From Chitinimonas viridis (GTDB lineage: Bacteria; Pseudomonadota; Gammaproteobacteria; Burkholderiales; Chitinimonadaceae): a DNA stretch of 64,000 bases. A program made the translations under genes and the position numbers. The stretch is taken from assembly GCF_030409555.1 (NCBI RefSeq), contig NZ_JAUFPU010000018.1, positions 1,031,143 through 1,095,142 of the forward strand, given 5' to 3'. The notes under the pieces are model-generated. The model had not been told where the DNA came from, ran no database searches, and saw nothing but the letters and a program-made list of their open reading frames with translations. This document shows, in pieces, positions 63,605-64,000 of this stretch (position 1 is the first letter of the stretch; each line of letters opens with the position of its first letter).

Positions 63605-64000
63605 ATGGATCTGATTTTTCTAGGGACCTCTTCGGGTACCCCCACCAAGCAGCGCAACGTCACCGGCCTGGCCTTGCTGGAGGAGACGGGCAGCAACTGG
63701 TATCTGGTGGACTGCGGCGAGGCGACCCAGCATCAATTGCTGCATACCGCCCTGTCTGTCCATGACCTGCAGGCCATTCTGATTACCCATGTGCATGGCG
63801 ATCACTGCTATGGCCTGCCCGGTCTGCTGGCCAGCGCGGCCATGCTGGGGCGCAAGCAGCCGCTGACCATCATTGCGCCAGCCGGTGTCGCGGACTGGAT
63901 ACGCGCCACTCAGCAGCTGACGGCCTTGTTCCTGCCCTATACCCTGCAGTTTCTGTCGGTCGAGGAGCTGGGCAGCTGGCAGCACAACAACTGGACGGTA
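63605..64000 (+). CDS. Ribonuclease Z-like metallo-beta-lactamase (3' end outside window)
   Basis: The first 132 residues are visible and the frame is open to the end of the window. It starts MDLIFLGTSSGTPTKQRNVT, with the VDCGEATQHQLL motif and the metal-binding THVHGDHCYGLPG (HxHxDH), the pattern of RNase Z/ElaC and related MBL-fold hydrolases. RNase Z trims tRNA 3' ends; a phosphodiesterase role is an alternative because the exosite arm is not yet reached. It starts 42 bases after waaA. Confidence 0.88.
   Translation, partial: MDLIFLGTSSGTPTKQRNVTGLALLEETGSNWYLVDCGEATQHQLLHTALSVHDLQAILITHVHGDHCYGLPGLLASAAMLGRKQPLTIIAPAGVADWIRATQQLTALFLPYTLQFLSVEELGSWQHNNWTV

Overview
The window is about 64 kb of gene-dense, high-GC chromosome from a Gram-negative bacterium. 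LPS genes (gmhA, waaC, waaA, WaaE-type glycosyltransferase), mreBCD-mrdA-rodA-rlpA, the gshA-gshB-EIIA(man)-ptsH-ptsI order and a periplasmic DsbA fit a betaproteobacterium, in the broad Neisseriales/Burkholderiales neighbourhood (Chitinimonas-like is a guess from memory, not a database result). No rRNA, CRISPR array, IS transposase or prophage structural gene was seen. Nearly everything is chromosomal housekeeping, with one clear accessory catabolic locus and one very small tRNA-associated insert.

Layout. 0-9 kb: end of a TPR protein, leucine dehydrogenase family gene, LysE exporter, a secreted protein/LytS kinase/LytTR regulator operon, grxD, an ada-alkA/ogt DNA-alkylation repair pair, and an Arg-rich secreted protein. 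9-13 kb: gatC-gmhA-gatA-gatB (heptose isomerase inside the amidotransferase operon). 13-20 kb: cell-shape/elongation operon mreB to rlpA. 20-23 kb: prmC, EAL protein, mgtE. 23-29 kb: glutathione synthesis, regulatory PTS and a heptosyltransferase. 29-38.5 kb: TetR, FadL, secreted neutral ceramidase, and divergently a tightly overlapping GMC oxidoreductase-aldehyde dehydrogenase-PLP aldolase/deaminase operon. 38.5-44 kb: repeat cluster, glycosyltransferase, parE, two hypothetical genes and initiator tRNA-fMet with a partial copy of its 3' end nearby. 44-55 kb: uppP, HD-GYP, YkgJ-like protein, YdcZ-like membrane protein, GST, GGDEF, hemB, GNAT, argH, SPOR protein, dsbA, gloA. 55-64 kb: two tRNA-Lys, VOC protein, TAXI protein, CPA2 antiporter, NAD epimerase, LPS core genes and the start of an RNase Z-like gene.

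The most interesting system is the 29.4-38.5 kb locus. Read together, its enzymes outline a complete route for eating ceramide: hydrolysis outside the cell, FadL uptake of the long-chain products, oxidation of the sphingoid C1 alcohol to an acid, retro-aldol cleavage of the resulting D-configured 2-amino-3-hydroxy acid to glycine plus fatty aldehyde, and oxidation of that aldehyde to a fatty acid. This is inference from gene families and layout. The divergent promoter region carries a mirrored operator-like motif over both predicted -10 regions.

Several non-coding repeat families occur: a hairpin-bearing repeat with eight copies of a 21-bp core at three loci (including a perfect 167-bp tandem duplication), a 23-bp perfect hairpin with a degenerate relative, and a 19-bp inverted repeat bordering a 113-bp palindromic element. 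Isoleucine AUA codons are unusually frequent for so GC-rich a genome.
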